A stretch of DNA of 64,000 nucleotides. It comes from Pseudomonas sp. B28(2017) (GTDB taxonomy: Bacteria; Pseudomonadota; Gammaproteobacteria; Pseudomonadales; Pseudomonadaceae). The notes under the pieces were generated by a model. The model was not told the origin of the DNA. It made no database searches and saw only the letters and a list, made by a program, of their open reading frames with translations. Both the position numbers and the translations under genes were made by a program. Positions 18,560-27,901 of the stretch are shown one piece after another; the first letter of the stretch is position 1; each line of letters begins with the position of its first letter. The stretch lies in the NCBI RefSeq assembly GCF_002113025.1, contig NZ_NEJH01000004.1, positions 310,001 to 374,000 of the forward strand. The letters run 5' to 3'.

Positions 18560-18590
18560 CGCGTCCTTCCTCACCAAATCGTAGACAAAG

Positions 18591-18618
18591 AAAAGCCCAG
18601 CCTAAGCCGGGCTTTTCT
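18591..18618. terminator. Bidirectional terminator between cobA and oprF
   Basis: AAAAGCCC (18591-18598) pairs with GGGCTTTT (18609-18616), with A and T flanks on both sides. It serves the two convergent operons. Confidence 0.9.
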
Positions 18619-18634
18619 CAGAGCTGCGAGCTAA

Positions 18635-19681
18635 TTACTTAGCTTGAGCTTCAACCTGCGCTTCTACGCGACGGTTAACAGCGCGACCAGCTTCAGTTTT
18701 GTTGTCAGCAATTGGGCGGGATTCGCCGTAGCCAACGGACTGAACGCGGGACGACTCAACACCGTACTGGTTGGTCAGAACTTGCTTAACGGCGTTTGCA
18801 CGACGCTCGGATAGTTTCTGGTTGTAAGCGTCAGGACCGACGTTGTCAGTGTGACCTTCAACAGTAGTGGTGGTGGATGGGTACTGCTTCATGAAGTCAG
18901 CCAGGTTCTTGATGTCGCCGTAGCTGTTTGGCTTGACTACCGACTTGTTGAAGTCGAACTTCACGTCCAGCTCTACACGAACGACTTCAGCAACAGCTGG
19001 GCAGCCATCAGCGTCAACAGTTACGTTGGCTGGGGTGTCCGGGCACTTGTCGACGTTGTCGCAAACGCCATCGTTGTCGCTGTCGGAGCAGACTTCTGGT
19101 GCTGGAACCGGAGCAGCAGCAGGCTTGTTGCCGCCACCGAAGTTCACACCCAGACCTACGGACGGGATGTAGTCCCAACGGCCGTTGTCCAGTTTGTAGT
19201 CAGCTTCTACGCCAGCACGAGCGTAGACGTTTTCGAGGAAGTAGTACTTCAGGCCAGCGCCAGCAGTCAGGAAAGTCGACTGGTCACGACCGGTGTGGCC
19301 GTCAGCGGCTACGTTGGTCATGCTGCCGTGCTTGACACCACCTTGAACGTAAGGACGCAGAGCGTCGCCAGCGTTGTTGAAGTGGTACTGAGCGTTCAGA
19401 CCGAACTGGTCGCCTTCGATTTTCTGATTACCAGTACCGTTGTTCGAACGGGTGTGGTCGTCATTGTTGTAGGTCAAGTTCAACGATACGTCGTCGGTCA
19501 AGAAGTAACCGATGGAGGCGCCAGGAGTGTAGCCGTCTTCAACGTTGTTAACGCTGTCGTTGTACTTCTTCCCGTAGTTGAGCTCGCCTTCAACTGCGCC
19601 TTGGCCTTGTGCCAGTGCGCCGAACGAAGTAGCGGCAATAAGAGTACCAATGGCCAAGCCCAAGGTGTTTTTCAGTTTCAT
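18635..19681 (-). CDS. oprF: Major outer membrane porin OprF (OmpA family)
   Basis: A 348-residue porin with a signal peptide MKLKNTLGLAIGTLIAATSFGALA, cleaved before QGQ. An N-terminal eight-strand barrel (to about 175) is followed by a proline/alanine hinge with a four-cysteine acidic segment (VCSDSDNDGVCDNVDKC) and the C-terminal OmpA peptidoglycan-binding domain. That domain has NKSVVKPNSY and the GHTDNVG motif. OprF anchors the outer membrane to the wall and allows slow diffusion. GGGGA lies 8 bases before the ATG. sigX, directly upstream, encodes the sigma factor known to drive oprF. Confidence 0.98.
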   Translation of the reverse strand: MKLKNTLGLAIGTLIAATSFGALAQGQGAVEGELNYGKKYNDSVNNVEDGYTPGASIGYFLTDDVSLNLTYNNDDHTRSNNGTGNQKIEGDQFGLNAQYHFNNAGDALRPYVQGGVKHGSMTNVAADGHTGRDQSTFLTAGAGLKYYFLENVYARAGVEADYKLDNGRWDYIPSVGLGVNFGGGNKPAAAPVPAPEVCSDSDNDGVCDNVDKCPDTPANVTVDADGCPAVAEVVRVELDVKFDFNKSVVKPNSYGDIKNLADFMKQYPSTTTTVEGHTDNVGPDAYNQKLSERRANAVKQVLTNQYGVESSRVQSVGYGESRPIADNKTEAGRAVNRRVEAQVEAQAK

Positions 19682-19788
19682 CCGTTAAATCCCCATCTGG
19701 TGATTGTGAAGCAGTCCCGCAAACCGGGGGACAACTCGGCGGCAAGTCTAACAGAACTTGCCTGCACGTAAGAGATATTTGCGCTGAA

Positions 19789-20379
19789 CTAAGTTTCAGC
19801 AATGCCTGCAAATTTCTCACGCAATTTATCTAGAGCGCGTTTGTACCGCATTTTTGTTGCACTCAACCCCATGTGCATGATGTCTGCGATCTCCTGAAAC
19901 TCCAGCTCTGCGACAAAACGTAGCACCAGAATTTCGCGGTCAATCGGGTTCACATACACCAGCCAGCGATCAAGTCCGCCCTTTTCCTCAGGTTTCGGCG
20001 CCTTTTCTTCGGACGCTTCCTCGAGGGGGTCAAGGCTCAACGCGTCCATCAGGCGACGCTTTCGCCGTTCCTTCCGATACTGTGTGATGCACTCGTTGTA
20101 CGTGATGCTATATAGCCATGTCTTGAACTTCGATTTACCTTCGAAGTTCTTCAGGCCATACAGCACCTTCAGCATGACCTCCTGACAGACATCGTCTGCA
20201 TCGCGATCGTTCCCGAGATATCGTGCGCACACATTAAATAATGTTCGCTGGTAACGCCGCATCAGTTCTTCATAAGCGCGTGTTACGTGAAACAGCTCGG
20301 TATGCGAGCGCGCGACCAACTCCTCATCAGAGAGCTCGCGGGGGTCGTAGCGCATGGATAACGATTGGGCTTTATTCAA
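19789..20379 (-). CDS. sigX: ECF sigma factor SigX
   Basis: A 196-residue ECF sigma factor. Region 2 includes RDADDVCQEVMLKVLYGL and FKTWLYSITYNECI; region 4 includes ILVLRFVAELEFQEIAD and MRYKRALDKLREKF. The charged linker EEASEEKAPKPEEKGG separates them. SigX responds to envelope stress and osmolarity, and controls oprF and fatty-acid metabolism. The most likely start is a TTG at 20379 (MNKAQSLS, matching the P. aeruginosa protein); an ATG at 20355 is the alternative. No strong ribosome site is seen at either. oprF follows 107 bases downstream. Confidence 0.95.
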   Translation of the reverse strand: MNKAQSLSMRYDPRELSDEELVARSHTELFHVTRAYEELMRRYQRTLFNVCARYLGNDRDADDVCQEVMLKVLYGLKNFEGKSKFKTWLYSITYNECITQYRKERRKRRLMDALSLDPLEEASEEKAPKPEEKGGLDRWLVYVNPIDREILVLRFVAELEFQEIADIMHMGLSATKMRYKRALDKLREKFAGIAET

Positions 20380-20469
20380 AACAAGTCGGGCCGACAGTCA
20401 GGTCAATGTCCGCCGCAGCCAGCATCAGCGGGCATTTTGCGGCGGCATACATTAGCAGGGTTTGCCGGG

Positions 20470-21294
20470 TTAGTGGCTACTCACATGCTGCTCAAGGAGG
20501 ATCCGATTGGAAAGAGAGACTAGCTCACCCTCATCGGTCAGCAATGTGGTTTTAACCGTGCCGATCTCTTCGATCTGGCCTTCGACCTCGCCAACACGCA
20601 CTTGTTGCCCAACCTGGTACAGCTCACGCACGTAGATTCCCGCAAGAATCTGGCCGGCAATTTCCCGGCTTCCCAGGCCCATGGCCAGCGCTACCGCCAG
20701 ACCAACGGTTATCAATACGATCACGATCACATGGTTCAGCAGGTCAGTCTTGACCTCCAACTGGCTGATCGCAACCGAAATACTGATGATGATCACCAGG
20801 CCCTGGGCAATCCGCCCAAGCCCTGCAGCATAGTCCAGGCCCACGCCTTCTGCCGCTCCACGCACCAGACCGTTGGCCAGTTGCGCCAGCAAAACCCCTA
20901 CCAGCAACACCAGCGCCGCGCCGAAAACCTTCGGCAAGTACAACGCAAGCATATCCAGCGTAGCTGAAACTCGTTCAAGTCCAAGAGATTCTGCGGCAGA
21001 AACCAGAAAAATAAGCAGAACGAACCAATAGACGATCTTGCCGATCAGGGTCGAAATGGGAACCTGCAATCCGGCGCGGGAAAGCAACTTGGTCAGGCCG
21101 GTGCCACCCATCAAGCGGTCAAGGCCCACTTTGGCGAGCAATTTGGAAAGCAGGGTGTCCAGCAGCTTGGCCACGACGAAACCCAACAGCAGCACGACCA
21201 GTGCGCCGAACAGGTTCGGAATGAAGTTCGCAACTTTGGTCCATAACGCAGTCATTGCAGTGACGAGGCTCTGGGTCCAGAGATCAAGTTCCAT
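20470..21294 (-). CDS. cmpX: Conserved membrane protein CmpX (mechanosensitive-channel-like)
   Basis: A 274-residue inner-membrane protein with about five hydrophobic segments (for example NLFGALVVLLLGFVVAKLL and VFGAALVLLVGVLLAQLA), then a soluble beta-rich tail (VGEVEGQIEEIGTVKTTLLTDEG) resembling the MscS middle domain. In Pseudomonas CmpX is linked to membrane stress and SigX activity. The ATG at 21294 has AAGG about 10 bases upstream; a TTG two codons earlier overlaps the crfX stop. It lies in the crfX-cmpX-sigX-oprF cluster. Confidence 0.93.
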   Translation of the reverse strand: MELDLWTQSLVTAMTALWTKVANFIPNLFGALVVLLLGFVVAKLLDTLLSKLLAKVGLDRLMGGTGLTKLLSRAGLQVPISTLIGKIVYWFVLLIFLVSAAESLGLERVSATLDMLALYLPKVFGAALVLLVGVLLAQLANGLVRGAAEGVGLDYAAGLGRIAQGLVIIISISVAISQLEVKTDLLNHVIVIVLITVGLAVALAMGLGSREIAGQILAGIYVRELYQVGQQVRVGEVEGQIEEIGTVKTTLLTDEGELVSLSNRILLEQHVSSH

Positions 21295-21296
21295 AT

Positions 21297-21545
21297 TCAA
21301 TCAGCCTTATCAGCAGTGCGAGCGGTAGGTTTGCGAAGACGGGACACTGGCGCGACATGGGCCGAGCCGTTATTCAGGGCAATCATCAGGGCAGGCAACC
21401 AGCGGCCCAGCAGGCTGAACAAATCGCCGGCGCCGACCTGGCGGTTGGCGGTTTTCAGTACTCGCCCAAGGCACGCATCGTCGTCCCGGGTGGACGGTGA
21501 GGCGTTGAGCATGTCGCGCAAAGACTGTTCAAACGGATCGTGCAT
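21297..21545 (-). CDS. crfX: Small conserved protein CrfX
   Basis: An 82-residue protein (MHDPFEQSLRDML...) of unknown biochemistry, conserved next to cmpX and sigX in Pseudomonas. It has an N-terminal soluble helical part, a central hydrophobic run (LLGRWLPALMIALN) and a basic tail. GAGAGG lies 5 bases before the ATG at 21545. Its stop is adjacent to the cmpX start, so the two are translationally coupled. Confidence 0.85.
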   Translation of the reverse strand: MHDPFEQSLRDMLNASPSTRDDDACLGRVLKTANRQVGAGDLFSLLGRWLPALMIALNNGSAHVAPVSRLRKPTARTADKAD

Positions 21546-21607
21546 ACGCACCTCTCGTGATGTCTGTGGAAGACGCGGTGAGTTTTGCTCGGGTCACATG
21601 GTTTCCC

Positions 21608-22603
21608 TCAGACCCAGCGCAAACGTCGGAACAACCACCACTGCCCCAGCGCCACCGAGACCATCATCAGGCAGGCGATCAGAAAGCCATAAGGGCTGGC
21701 AGAGAATGGAATTCCACCGACGTTGATCCCCAAAAGCCCGGTCAGAAAACTCATCGGCAAAAAAATCCCGGTGATGACGCCAAAGCGATACATCGTGCGA
21801 TTCATGCGCACGCTCAACCGACGGTCTTCCGCTTCCAGAACCAGGCCCACACGCTCCCGGGTCAATTCCAGCTCTTCGAGGTAGCGGGTCAGGCTGTTGT
21901 TCAATTCGTTCCAGTAATCACCATCGTCCTCGACGAACCAGGGCAACTTGATCCGGGTCAACTGCCCGAAAATATCCCGCTGCGGAGCGAGAAACCGCTT
22001 CAACGCGGCGGCCCTGCGACGGATCTGCAATACAGCGCCATGCTCTGGCGCATACCGTTCGTCGGAATCCAGCTTTTCTTCTTCCTCATCGACCACTTCC
22101 GAGAGGTCGCTGACCAGATCCTGCACCTTGTTGGTGAGGTACTGCGCCATGTACAGGATGAGTTCGGAGGCTGTTTTCGGCCCTTTGCCGTCGGCCAGTT
22201 GCACCAGCAGTTCTTCAGTGGCGCGCAATGGGCGCAAACGCAGGGAAATGACACGCTGGGCAGAGCCGAAGATCCGCACCGACACCATGTCTTCCGGCTC
22301 GGCACCGGGGTTCAGATTGACCCCGCGCAAAAATAGCAGCAGTTCGCTGTCGGAAAGCTGTAAAAGTCGCGGACGGGTGTTTTCTTCGAGTAACAGGTCG
22401 CAACTGAATTCGCTCAGACCACTGGATTTGCGTAACCAGGTCCGGGTTTGCGGATGACTGCGATCCCAGTGCAGCCACAGGCTTTCATGCGCCTGCAGCT
22501 GCAAGTCATCAAGTTCAGTCCGGGCAATCGAACGCGCGCCGCCTCTACCATCCAGCACCAGGGCATGCACCAGCCCCCATTGCGCGTTTTCTTCCTCGAA
22601 CAT
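21608..22603 (-). CDS. cmaX: CorA-family zinc/divalent cation transporter (ZntB/CmaX)
   Basis: A 331-residue CorA-superfamily protein with a long cytoplasmic domain and two C-terminal membrane helices. The pore signature reads GINVGG (FLTGLLGINVGGIPF) instead of the GMN of classical CorA, as in ZntB proteins. It probably moves Zn2+ or other divalent cations. The position next to crfX-cmpX corresponds to cmaX of P. aeruginosa. GGAG lies 7 bases before the ATG at 22603; a GTG two codons earlier would be too close to it. Confidence 0.88.
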   Translation of the reverse strand: MFEEENAQWGLVHALVLDGRGGARSIARTELDDLQLQAHESLWLHWDRSHPQTRTWLRKSSGLSEFSCDLLLEENTRPRLLQLSDSELLLFLRGVNLNPGAEPEDMVSVRIFGSAQRVISLRLRPLRATEELLVQLADGKGPKTASELILYMAQYLTNKVQDLVSDLSEVVDEEEEKLDSDERYAPEHGAVLQIRRRAAALKRFLAPQRDIFGQLTRIKLPWFVEDDGDYWNELNNSLTRYLEELELTRERVGLVLEAEDRRLSVRMNRTMYRFGVITGIFLPMSFLTGLLGINVGGIPFSASPYGFLIACLMMVSVALGQWWLFRRLRWV

Positions 22604-22630
22604 CCGCACTCCTCTGATCTGCAGCCGCTT

Positions 22631-23122
22631 TTATTCAGGCATTTTCAGCGGGCTGGGCGAGATGATCACGCCGTTGTTGTCCGCATAGATGTAATGGCCT
22701 GGATGGAAGGTCACGCCAGCGAAGGTCACGGCAACGTTGAGATCACCGATACCGCGCTTGTCGGTTTTCATTGGGTGGCTGGCCAGCGCCTGGACCCCCA
22801 GGTCGGTTTGCGCGATGACGTCGACATCACGGATGCAACCGTAGATCACCAGGCCTTCCCAGCCATTATTGGCCGCTTTCTCGGCGAGCATGTCGCCCAG
22901 CAGCGCGCGGCGCAGGGAGCCCCCGCCATCGACCACCAGGACCTTGCCATTCCCCTTGAGCTCGACTTGCTCCTTGACCAGCGAGTTGTCTTCGAAGCAC
23001 TTGATGGTCACGATTTCGCCACCGAAGGAATCACGACCGCCGAAATTGCTGAACATCGGTTCCAGAACCTGCACCAGTTCCGGATAGGCATCGCACAGGT
23101 CAGGTGTGAGGTAATGGATCAT
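22631..23122 (-). CDS. rraA: Regulator of ribonuclease E activity RraA
   Basis: A 163-residue RraA-fold protein with [34 protein letters not shown] and YGCIRDVD. In E. coli RraA binds RNase E and slows mRNA decay. Members of this fold can also be hydroxymethylglutarate/oxaloacetate aldolases with the G-x20-R-D-x2-D pattern, which is present here, so a lyase activity cannot be excluded. AGGAG precedes the ATG. Confidence 0.93.
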   Translation of the reverse strand: MIHYLTPDLCDAYPELVQVLEPMFSNFGGRDSFGGEIVTIKCFEDNSLVKEQVELKGNGKVLVVDGGGSLRRALLGDMLAEKAANNGWEGLVIYGCIRDVDVIAQTDLGVQALASHPMKTDKRGIGDLNVAVTFAGVTFHPGHYIYADNNGVIISPSPLKMPE

Positions 23123-23259
23123 CGAGAAACTCCTGTAAAGAGGAAGACAGCACGAACATCAGTGATGGCTCAGTCACGGAAAGTGACCAGAACAGCTCAA
23201 TGCGTCATATCTTAGCCGCAAGCCGACCAGAGCGAAATGCCCTTGTTAGAGCATCAGCC

Positions 23260-24249
23260 TCAAACCGCTGCGGCCAAATCCCCTTGCTCTCCCAACAACG
23301 GCGTATGCTGGTCCGCCAGCCAGCGGGCCACCAAAGGCCAGACTTCGGCCTGGGCGGGTTTGCTGACAAGCATTTCAACATGGCCGAAATTATCGGCAAA
23401 ACCCTGGTCACGACCCAGATTGATGAATTGCTTGTGCTCGGAACCGAACTGCTCGAACAGTTTGCGACAAGCCCACGCAGGATCCTGATGATCGCCCGCT
23501 GCGCTCACGGCGAGCACCGGCAACTTGACCTCGGCCAAACCGTCCCACCAGTTTTTATCGGCATCGCCGAAGCGCCCGAACAGACCGTACCAACGCATGC
23601 TTTCCAGGGCCAGGCCGATGGGCTCGTCCTCCGGGCCACGCTTGAGCCTTGATCCGGACAACTGGGCAAAACGCTTGAGAATGAAGCGACCGCCCCACTC
23701 CACCGGTGGAATCTTCAACGGCCAGTAGGTGCGACTGACCTGAGTGCCAAAAAACGCTGCCGAAGCCACGACTGGCTCACCGATGTACTCGCCACCCAGC
23801 GCCGCGGCCAGTGTAATACCGCCCAGCGAGTGACCGATCCAGTGCGGGACCTGCCCACTCTGTTCGCGCACGAACGCGCCAATGGCCGGCAGGTCATAGC
23901 GAGCGTAGTCGGCGACACGGTTCTTGCGGTAGTCGTGGTTGCGCTGGGACAGGCCGTGTCCGCGCATTTCCGGAATCCAGACGTCGAACCCCAATCGGGT
24001 CAGATAAGCGCCCAACCCCAGACCCTTGGGAGAAAACCAGAACCGGCGATTGGAAAAGCTGCCGTGCAGCAGGATCACCGGCACGCCACGGGAAGATGGC
24101 TCATCGGCCATGCCGAGACGCGTCACAGCCAGCTCGACGGTGAAGTCGGGGCTGTTGCCGGGCTTCAAACGATACACATCTTCGCTCAGATCGCCGCGCC
24201 GTTCGGCGCTGATCAGGGCGACAGGAAATAGGTTGCTGCTGCTTTGCAT
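23260..24249 (-). CDS. Alpha/beta-fold hydrolase
   Basis: A 329-residue alpha/beta hydrolase with an oxyanion-loop HGSFSNRRFW, the nucleophile elbow GHSLGG, and a late aspartate (AAGDHQDPAW) and histidine (FGHVEM) for the triad. The substrate is unknown; esterase or lipase-like. AAGAG is 4 bases before the ATG at 24249. A terminator lies just upstream, so it is independent of ppsA. It corresponds in position to the hydrolase between rraA and ppsA in P. aeruginosa. Confidence 0.85.
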   Translation of the reverse strand: MQSSSNLFPVALISAERRGDLSEDVYRLKPGNSPDFTVELAVTRLGMADEPSSRGVPVILLHGSFSNRRFWFSPKGLGLGAYLTRLGFDVWIPEMRGHGLSQRNHDYRKNRVADYARYDLPAIGAFVREQSGQVPHWIGHSLGGITLAAALGGEYIGEPVVASAAFFGTQVSRTYWPLKIPPVEWGGRFILKRFAQLSGSRLKRGPEDEPIGLALESMRWYGLFGRFGDADKNWWDGLAEVKLPVLAVSAAGDHQDPAWACRKLFEQFGSEHKQFINLGRDQGFADNFGHVEMLVSKPAQAEVWPLVARWLADQHTPLLGEQGDLAAAV

Positions 24250-24261
24250 AATCTCTTGCAC

Positions 24262-24295
24262 AAAAAAGGGCGGCATCCAGTAGTGGAGCCCGCCC
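24262..24295 (-). terminator. Terminator downstream of ppsA
   Basis: On the minus strand GGGCGG pairs with CCGCCC (24290-24295 with 24268-24273) around a 16-base loop, followed by six T. It lies about 125 bases past the ppsA stop. Confidence 0.85.
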
Positions 24296-24309
24296 TACGT
24301 AATGAACTG

Positions 24310-24407
24310 TAGAGCGAGCTTGCTCGCGATGAACTTCAGAACACCGCGTTTGTCCAGGACAAACGCGTTATCGTTAGCGACCACCGCGAGCAAGCTCGCT
24401 CCTACAA
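24310..24407. repeat. REP doublet (REPIN)
   Basis: Inverted REP copies at 24310-24333 and 24383-24407, between the ppsA stop and its terminator. Confidence 0.88.
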
Positions 24408-24421
24408 CAACACCATCAAGC

Positions 24422-26791
24422 TTATGCTTGACCTTCCGCCAGGAAGAACCAGGTTTCCAGTACTGTGTCCGGGTTCAACGACACGCTTTCGATGCCCTGC
24501 TCCATCAGCCACTTGGCCAGGTCCGGGTGGTCCGAAGGGCCCTGACCGCAGATGCCGATGTATTTACCGGCCTTGTTGCACGCGGCAATGGCATTGGCCA
24601 GCAGCTTCTTGACCGCCGGATTACGCTCATCGAACAGGTGCGCAATGATCCCGGAGTCACGGTCCAGGCCCAGGGTCAGCTGGGTCAGGTCGTTGGAGCC
24701 GATGGAGAAACCGTCGAAGAACTCGAGGAATTCTTCCGCCAGGATGGCGTTGGACGGCAGTTCACACATCATGATCACGCGCAGGCCGTTATCGCCACGG
24801 GCCAGACCGTTTTCCGCCAACAGATCGACCACCTGGCTCGCTTCGCCCAGGGTACGGACGAACGGCACCATGATTTCGACGTTGGTCAGGCCCATCTCGT
24901 TGCGAACACGCTTCAGCGCGCGGCACTCGAGCTCGAAGCAGTCGCGGAACGATTCGCTGATGTAACGCGACGCACCGCGGAAGCCCAGCATCGGGTTCTC
25001 TTCTTCCGGCTCGTACAGCTTGCCGCCGATCAGGTTGGCGTATTCGTTGGACTTGAAGTCCGACAGACGCACGATGACTTTCTTCGGCCAGAACGCAGCC
25101 GCCAGGGTGCTGATGCCCTCGACCAGTTTCTCGACGTAGAAGCCGACCGGATCGTTGTAACCGGCAATGCGCTTGTCGACGCTTTCCTTGATGTCCTGTG
25201 GCAGGCCGTCGTAGTTCAGCAGCGCTTTAGGGTGCACGCCGATCATGCGGTTGATGATGAACTCCAGGCGAGCCAGGCCCACACCGGCGTTCGGCAACTG
25301 CGCGAAGTCGAAGGCGCGATCCGGGTTACCGACGTTCATCATGATCTTGAACGGCAGCTCAGGCATGGCATCCACGGAGTTCTTCTTGATGTCGAAGCCC
25401 AGTTCGCCTTCGAAGATGAAACCGGTGTCGCCTTCAGCGCAGGAAACGGTCACGCCCTGGCCGTCTTTCAGCAGTTGGGTGGCGTTGCCGCAACCGACTA
25501 CCGCCGGGATGCCCAGCTCACGAGCGATGATCGCCGCGTGGCAGGTACGGCCGCCACGGTTGGTGACGATGGCGCTGGCGCGCTTCATGACCGGTTCCCA
25601 GTCCGGGTCGGTCATGTCGGAGACCAGTACGTCGCCGACCTGGACCTTGTCCATCTCGGACACGTCCTTGATGATGCGGACCTTGCCGGCGCCGATGCGC
25701 TGGCCGATGGCGCGACCTTCCACCAGCACGGTGCCGGTTTCTTTCAGCAGGTAACGTTCCATGACGTTGGCCTGGGTGCGGCTCTTCACGGTTTCCGGAC
25801 GGGCCTGCACGATGTACAGCTTGCCGTCGTCACCGTCCTTGGCCCATTCGATGTCCATCGGGCACTGGTAGTGCTTCTCGATGATCATCGCCTGTTTGGC
25901 CAGTTCGCTGACTTCAGCGTCGGTCAGGCAGAAACGTGCGCGATCGGCCTTGTCCACGTCGACGGTCTTGACCGAACGACCGGCCTTGGCTTCATCGCCG
26001 TAGATCATCTTGATGGCCTTGCTGCCCAGGTTGCGGCGCAGGATCGCCGGACGACCGGCGGCCAGCGTGCCCTTGTGGACGTAGAACTCGTCCGGGTTCA
26101 CCGCGCCTTGTACGACGGTCTCACCCAGGCCGTAGGCGCCGGTAATGAACACCACGTCACGGAAACCCGATTCGGTATCGAGGGTGAACATCACGCCGGC
26201 GGTGCCGGTTTCGGAGCGGACCATGCGCTGTACGCCAGCCGACAGGGCTACCAACTTGTGGTCGAAGCCCTGGTGCACGCGATAGGAAATCGCGCGATCG
26301 TTGAAAAGGGAGGCGAACACCTCTTTGGCGGCGCGAATGACGTTTTCGACACCGCGGATGTTCAGGAAGGTTTCCTGCTGACCGGCGAAGGAGGCATCCG
26401 GCAGGTCTTCGGCGGTAGCGGAAGAACGCACGGCCACGGCCACATCAGGGTTGCCGGCGGACAGCGCGGCGAACGCGGTGCGGATTTCGGTATTCAGTTT
26501 TTCAGGGAACTCGGCTTCCATGATCCATTGACGGATCTGGGCACCGGTCTTGGCCAGGGCATTCACGTCGTCGACATCCAGAGCATCGAGGGCCTCATGA
26601 ATCTGCCGATTCAAGCCGCTCAGTTCCAGGAAATCACGATAAGCCTGAGCGGTCGTGGCGAAGCCACCGGGCACCGATACACCGGCACCTGCCAGGTTGC
26701 TGATCATCTCGCCCAGGGATGCGTTCTTGCCCCCCACATGCTCAACATCGTGTTTGCCGAGCTTATCGAGGGAAACTACGTACTCTACCAA
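24422..26791 (-). CDS. ppsA: Phosphoenolpyruvate synthase
   Basis: A 789-residue enzyme making PEP from pyruvate and ATP for gluconeogenesis. It has an ATP-grasp N-terminus ([30 protein letters not shown] in outline), the phosphohistidine swivel [14 protein letters not shown], and the C-terminal PEP/pyruvate barrel with [15 protein letters not shown] and [11 protein letters not shown]. The start is a TTG at 26791 preceded by GGAG 8 bases upstream, giving [12 protein letters not shown]. PpsR, divergently encoded, controls its activity by phosphorylation. Confidence 0.97.
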   Translation of the reverse strand: MVEYVVSLDKLGKHDVEHVGGKNASLGEMISNLAGAGVSVPGGFATTAQAYRDFLELSGLNRQIHEALDALDVDDVNALAKTGAQIRQWIMEAEFPEKLNTEIRTAFAALSAGNPDVAVAVRSSATAEDLPDASFAGQQETFLNIRGVENVIRAAKEVFASLFNDRAISYRVHQGFDHKLVALSAGVQRMVRSETGTAGVMFTLDTESGFRDVVFITGAYGLGETVVQGAVNPDEFYVHKGTLAAGRPAILRRNLGSKAIKMIYGDEAKAGRSVKTVDVDKADRARFCLTDAEVSELAKQAMIIEKHYQCPMDIEWAKDGDDGKLYIVQARPETVKSRTQANVMERYLLKETGTVLVEGRAIGQRIGAGKVRIIKDVSEMDKVQVGDVLVSDMTDPDWEPVMKRASAIVTNRGGRTCHAAIIARELGIPAVVGCGNATQLLKDGQGVTVSCAEGDTGFIFEGELGFDIKKNSVDAMPELPFKIMMNVGNPDRAFDFAQLPNAGVGLARLEFIINRMIGVHPKALLNYDGLPQDIKESVDKRIAGYNDPVGFYVEKLVEGISTLAAAFWPKKVIVRLSDFKSNEYANLIGGKLYEPEEENPMLGFRGASRYISESFRDCFELECRALKRVRNEMGLTNVEIMVPFVRTLGEASQVVDLLAENGLARGDNGLRVIMMCELPSNAILAEEFLEFFDGFSIGSNDLTQLTLGLDRDSGIIAHLFDERNPAVKKLLANAIAACNKAGKYIGICGQGPSDHPDLAKWLMEQGIESVSLNPDTVLETWFFLAEGQA

Positions 26792-26965
26792 GGTGATCTC
26801 TCCACTAACTGTGTTGGAAAAGCTCAGACACCGGCTGCTCGGGGGAGCGTTTGCCAGCTGTATGGCCTGGACCTGGAAAATAAGTGAGAATGCGGGCCAT
26901 TGGCGGCCGGCAAATCGCGCCTATCATATCCAAGATTCGTCACTAGCTTAAGGCCCAAGGTGCAA

Positions 26966-27784
26966 ATGAAACGATCTGCTTTCTTTATCTCCGATGGTAC
27001 CGGCATTACCGCCGAAACCCTGGGTCAAAGCCTTCTGGCGCAGTTCGAAAACATTACCTTCAGCAAAGTCACGCGGCCGTATATCGACAACGTGGACAAA
27101 GCGCGGGCCATGGTACAACAAATCAACAAGGCCGCCGAAACCGACGGCTTCCGTCCGATCATCTTCGACACTATCGTCAATCAGGACATTCGTGAGATTC
27201 TCGCAACCTCGAATGGTTTCATGATCGACATCTTCTCGACTTTCCTGGCGCCGCTTGAACAGGAACTGACCGAGCACTCTTCCTACACCGTCGGCAAATC
27301 CCACTCCATCGGCACCAACTCCAATTACATGGAGCGTATCGAGGCGGTGAACTTCGCCCTCGACAACGACGACGGTGCCCGAACGCACTATTACGACAAA
27401 GCCGACCTGATACTAGTGGGCGTGTCGCGTTGTGGTAAGACACCGACGTGTCTGTACATGGCGATGCAATTCGGCATCCGCGCAGCCAACTACCCGCTGA
27501 CCGAAGACGACATGGAACGCCTGCAGTTGCCAAGTGCCCTGCGTGCTCACCAGCACAAACTGTTTGGCCTGACCATCGACCCGGACCGCCTCACCGCAAT
27601 TCGCAACGAACGCAAACCCAACAGCCGCTATTCGAGCTACGCCCAGTGCGAGTTCGAGGTGCGCGAGGTGGAAAACCTGTTCCGCCGCGAGAACATTCCG
27701 AACATCAACTCCACGCATTTTTCCGTTGAAGAAATCTCCGCGAAAATACTTGTGGAGAAAGGTGTGGAGCGGCGTTTCAAGTAG
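26966..27784 (+). CDS. ppsR: PEP synthase regulatory protein (bifunctional kinase/pyrophosphorylase)
   Basis: A 272-residue DUF299 protein. The P-loop [10 protein letters not shown] lies mid-protein, and the N-terminus [19 protein letters not shown] is typical. It inactivates PpsA by ADP-dependent threonine phosphorylation and reactivates it by phosphorolysis. GGTG precedes the ATG at 26966; a frame from 26900 overlaps the promoter region. The divergent arrangement with ppsA over about 174 bases fits joint control. Confidence 0.96.
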   Translation: MKRSAFFISDGTGITAETLGQSLLAQFENITFSKVTRPYIDNVDKARAMVQQINKAAETDGFRPIIFDTIVNQDIREILATSNGFMIDIFSTFLAPLEQELTEHSSYTVGKSHSIGTNSNYMERIEAVNFALDNDDGARTHYYDKADLILVGVSRCGKTPTCLYMAMQFGIRAANYPLTEDDMERLQLPSALRAHQHKLFGLTIDPDRLTAIRNERKPNSRYSSYAQCEFEVREVENLFRRENIPNINSTHFSVEEISAKILVEKGVERRFK

Positions 27785-27807
27785 TTCTTTATTGCCTGTT
27801 CGGCCCT

Positions 27808-27885
27808 CATCGCGAGCAAGCTCGCTCCCACAGTTGATTTGTGTTCACCGCAGATCTCCTGTGGGAGTGAGCTTGCTCGCGATGA
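27808..27885. repeat. REP doublet (REPIN)
   Basis: Inverted REPs at 27808-27833 and 27858-27885 between the convergent 3' ends of ppsR and prpD. Confidence 0.9.
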
Positions 27886-27901
27886 ACGATAACTCGGTCT
27901 C

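Noticed and set aside
24302..26887. Very long plus-strand open frame opposite ppsA
   Set aside because: It is the antisense of ppsA; the protein is histidine- and valine-rich with no known motif or ribosome site, as expected from GC-rich codon bias.
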